Below, piece by piece: positions 24,222-25,265 of a stretch of DNA of 25,265 nucleotides. The DNA lies in the NCBI GenBank assembly GCA_024763185.1, contig JANTFY010000005.1:1-25265 (forward strand). Direction: 5' to 3'. The notes beneath the pieces were generated by a model. That model worked only from the letters and a program-made list of their open reading frames with translations, had not been told where the DNA came from and ran no database searches. A program made the translations under genes and the position numbers. Within the stretch, counting starts at the first letter, position 1. The number at the start of each line of letters is the position of its first letter. The stretch is from Gammaproteobacteria bacterium. GTDB taxonomy: Bacteria; Pseudomonadota; Gammaproteobacteria; GCA-001735895.

Positions 24222-24597
24222 GGTTTTATGTTAATGCAGCCATTCATGGGCCAGGGTTCGGGTGATTTCCGGATAAAACTGTAATGCCATGCTGTTGTAA
24301 CGACAAAGCCCTGATTCCTGAAGCAGCGACCGTTAAACAGAGACAAGGCGCCGTCAGCTACTGAAAAAGTATCACCATGCCATCCAACGCGGCAAAGCTG
24401 TCCAATCCGCCTCAACCTTTGAGCAGTGCCCTGGCGTGTTCAGTCAACGTGGTGTGAGGCCATCCTATTTGCATGGTCGGTGCGGCAGTTACCTTACCAC
24501 CCAGGGCCTTGCTGATGAGCGGCTCAGCGAAACATATCCCCATGATTAGAATGCCCGCTTGTGTTGCAAAATTCACGATCCATTTGGCGTAAGCCGT
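24218..24597 (-). pseudogene. Class I glutamine amidotransferase pseudogene
   Basis: Two leftward frames together read like a GMP-synthase-type class I glutamine amidotransferase. The first (24597-24412) gives AKWIVNFATQAGILIMGICF followed by AEPLISKALGGKVTAAPTMQ and IGWP, recalling the nucleophile elbow GICFGHQxIAxALGG with its cysteine kept but Gly-His lost. It ends at a stop. The second (24415-24218), in another frame, gives GWHGDTFSVADGALSLFNG and then CRNQGFV, the downstream WHGDxF...CRNQAF block. The N-terminal part is missing, the region between the two blocks is shortened and the catalytic His-Glu end is degraded. It is therefore dead, and its upstream end now abuts the glgP promoter. 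Confidence 0.72.
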
Positions 24598-24607
24598 TTA
24601 TTACAAA

Positions 24608-24649
24608 TGTCACCTGGGTTGCATCCCTGTATGGCCAATCCAGTATAGT
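24608..24649 (+). promoter_or_regulatory. Crp/Fnr-type operator and promoter, glgP
   Basis: TGTCACCTGGGTTGCA (24608-24623) is a variant of the same inverted repeat. After 20 bases comes TATAGT (24644-24649), the best -10 match among the five sites. The start codon of glgP is 60 bases beyond the operator, the same distance as at ppsA. Confidence 0.72.
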
Positions 24650-24683
24650 TTGCGGGTAACGCCCATCAATAAGGTCTGAAGCC

Positions 24684-25265
24684 ATGCCGATAAGTTTACC
24701 CCGCCTGTTACCCGCCGGTCTGGAAGCGCTCACCGACCTGGCGCTGGATCTGCGCTGGACCTGGAGCCACGGCGCTGATGACTTGTGGCGCATGCTCGAT
24801 AAGGACGCCTGGGAGATGACTAAGAATCCCTGGGTACTCTTGCAGGATGTGCCTGATCAGCGCCTGCAGCAGCTTGCCGATGACAAGCCGTTTCGCGCAG
24901 AACTGAAACGTGTGTCTGATGAACGGGAACAGCATTTGGCAGATGTCGGCTGGTACGGACAGATGCAAGATCCGTTCAATATCGGCAAGGTGGCCTATTT
25001 CAGCATGGAATTCGGTCTCGGTGAGGCCTTGCCGATTTATGCCGGTGGTCTGGGCATTCTCGCCGGGGACTACCTCAAGACCGCCAGTGATCTCGGACTG
25101 CCAGTGGTCGGCATCGGCCTGTTGTATCAGGAAGGTTACTTTCGCCAAATGCTCGATGCCGACGGACGCCAGTTGGCGATATATCCCAACAACGAGCCCT
25201 CTTCTCTCCCCATTCAGCCGGCACGCACCGCATCGGGTGAATGGTTACACGTCTCACTGCAACTG
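24684..25265 (+). CDS. glgP: Alpha-glucan (glycogen) phosphorylase, 5' part
   Basis: The first 194 residues of a GT35 phosphorylase, continuing past the window end. These PLP enzymes release glucose-1-phosphate from glycogen or maltodextrin. Residues 1-100 match the DUF3417 N-terminal domain found in the bacterial/archaeal type (LALDLRWTWSHGADDLW), not the classical E. coli GlgP. Then comes the conserved core start AYFSMEFGLGEALPIYAGGL (104-122) and GDYLKTASDLGLPVVGIGLL (128-147). The start ATG fits the family N-terminus and lies 60 bases from a Crp/Fnr-type operator. With ppsA it links reserve carbohydrate turnover to the regulon. Confidence 0.92.
   Translation, partial: MPISLPRLLPAGLEALTDLALDLRWTWSHGADDLWRMLDKDAWEMTKNPWVLLQDVPDQRLQQLADDKPFRAELKRVSDEREQHLADVGWYGQMQDPFNIGKVAYFSMEFGLGEALPIYAGGLGILAGDYLKTASDLGLPVVGIGLLYQEGYFRQMLDADGRQLAIYPNNEPSSLPIQPARTASGEWLHVSLQL

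Overview
The window looks like the chromosome of a gammaproteobacterium. The evidence is the TrkA/TrkH pair, an EptA-type transferase, DegP, CbpA/CbpM, a DsrC-family protein and PpsA, all with mid-50s GC coding DNA. A sulfur-oxidising or Chromatiales-like lineage is plausible from the DsrC-like and encapsulated-ferritin-like genes, but this is inference and no genus can be named.

Left part (1-8.4 kb): a potassium uptake operon trkA-trkH on the minus strand; an orphan PhnD-type periplasmic binding protein (minus) divergent from a large membrane GGDEF-EAL protein (plus); then a gene-poor 0.9 kb stretch. Middle (8.4-16.1 kb): an eptA-like phosphoethanolamine transferase followed by a PAP2 phosphatase; 0.8 kb of debris holding the C-terminal remnant of an IS91-like transposase and an AT-rich palindromic repeat; then a minus-strand run of degP, a DedA-PAP2-LssY triple fusion and dgkA. 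Together these look like envelope and lipid-carrier remodelling functions.

Right part (15.6-25.3 kb): a stress and carbon-metabolism island around a Crp/Fnr-family regulator. Its units are a general-stress-like protein (minus), the regulator (minus), dedA-TSUP, hdeD, ppsA, a small block (encapsulated-ferritin-like protein, DsrC-like protein, cbpA, cbpM) and glgP, which runs off the window. Upstream of five of these units lies the same 16-bp inverted repeat, TGTCAC-N4-GTKRCA. In four cases a -10-like hexamer begins 20 or 21 bases after it, the geometry expected of a class II Crp/Fnr activator site centred near -41.5. I read this as the regulon of the local regulator, which lacks both the FNR iron-sulfur cysteines and the CRP cAMP pocket, so its signal is unknown. 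This is the most interesting system in the window.

Decayed material includes a frameshifted class I glutamine amidotransferase pseudogene between cbpM and glgP, the IS91-like remnant, and a possible frameshifted small ORF near 8.0-8.1 kb. I see no tRNA, rRNA or CRISPR array.
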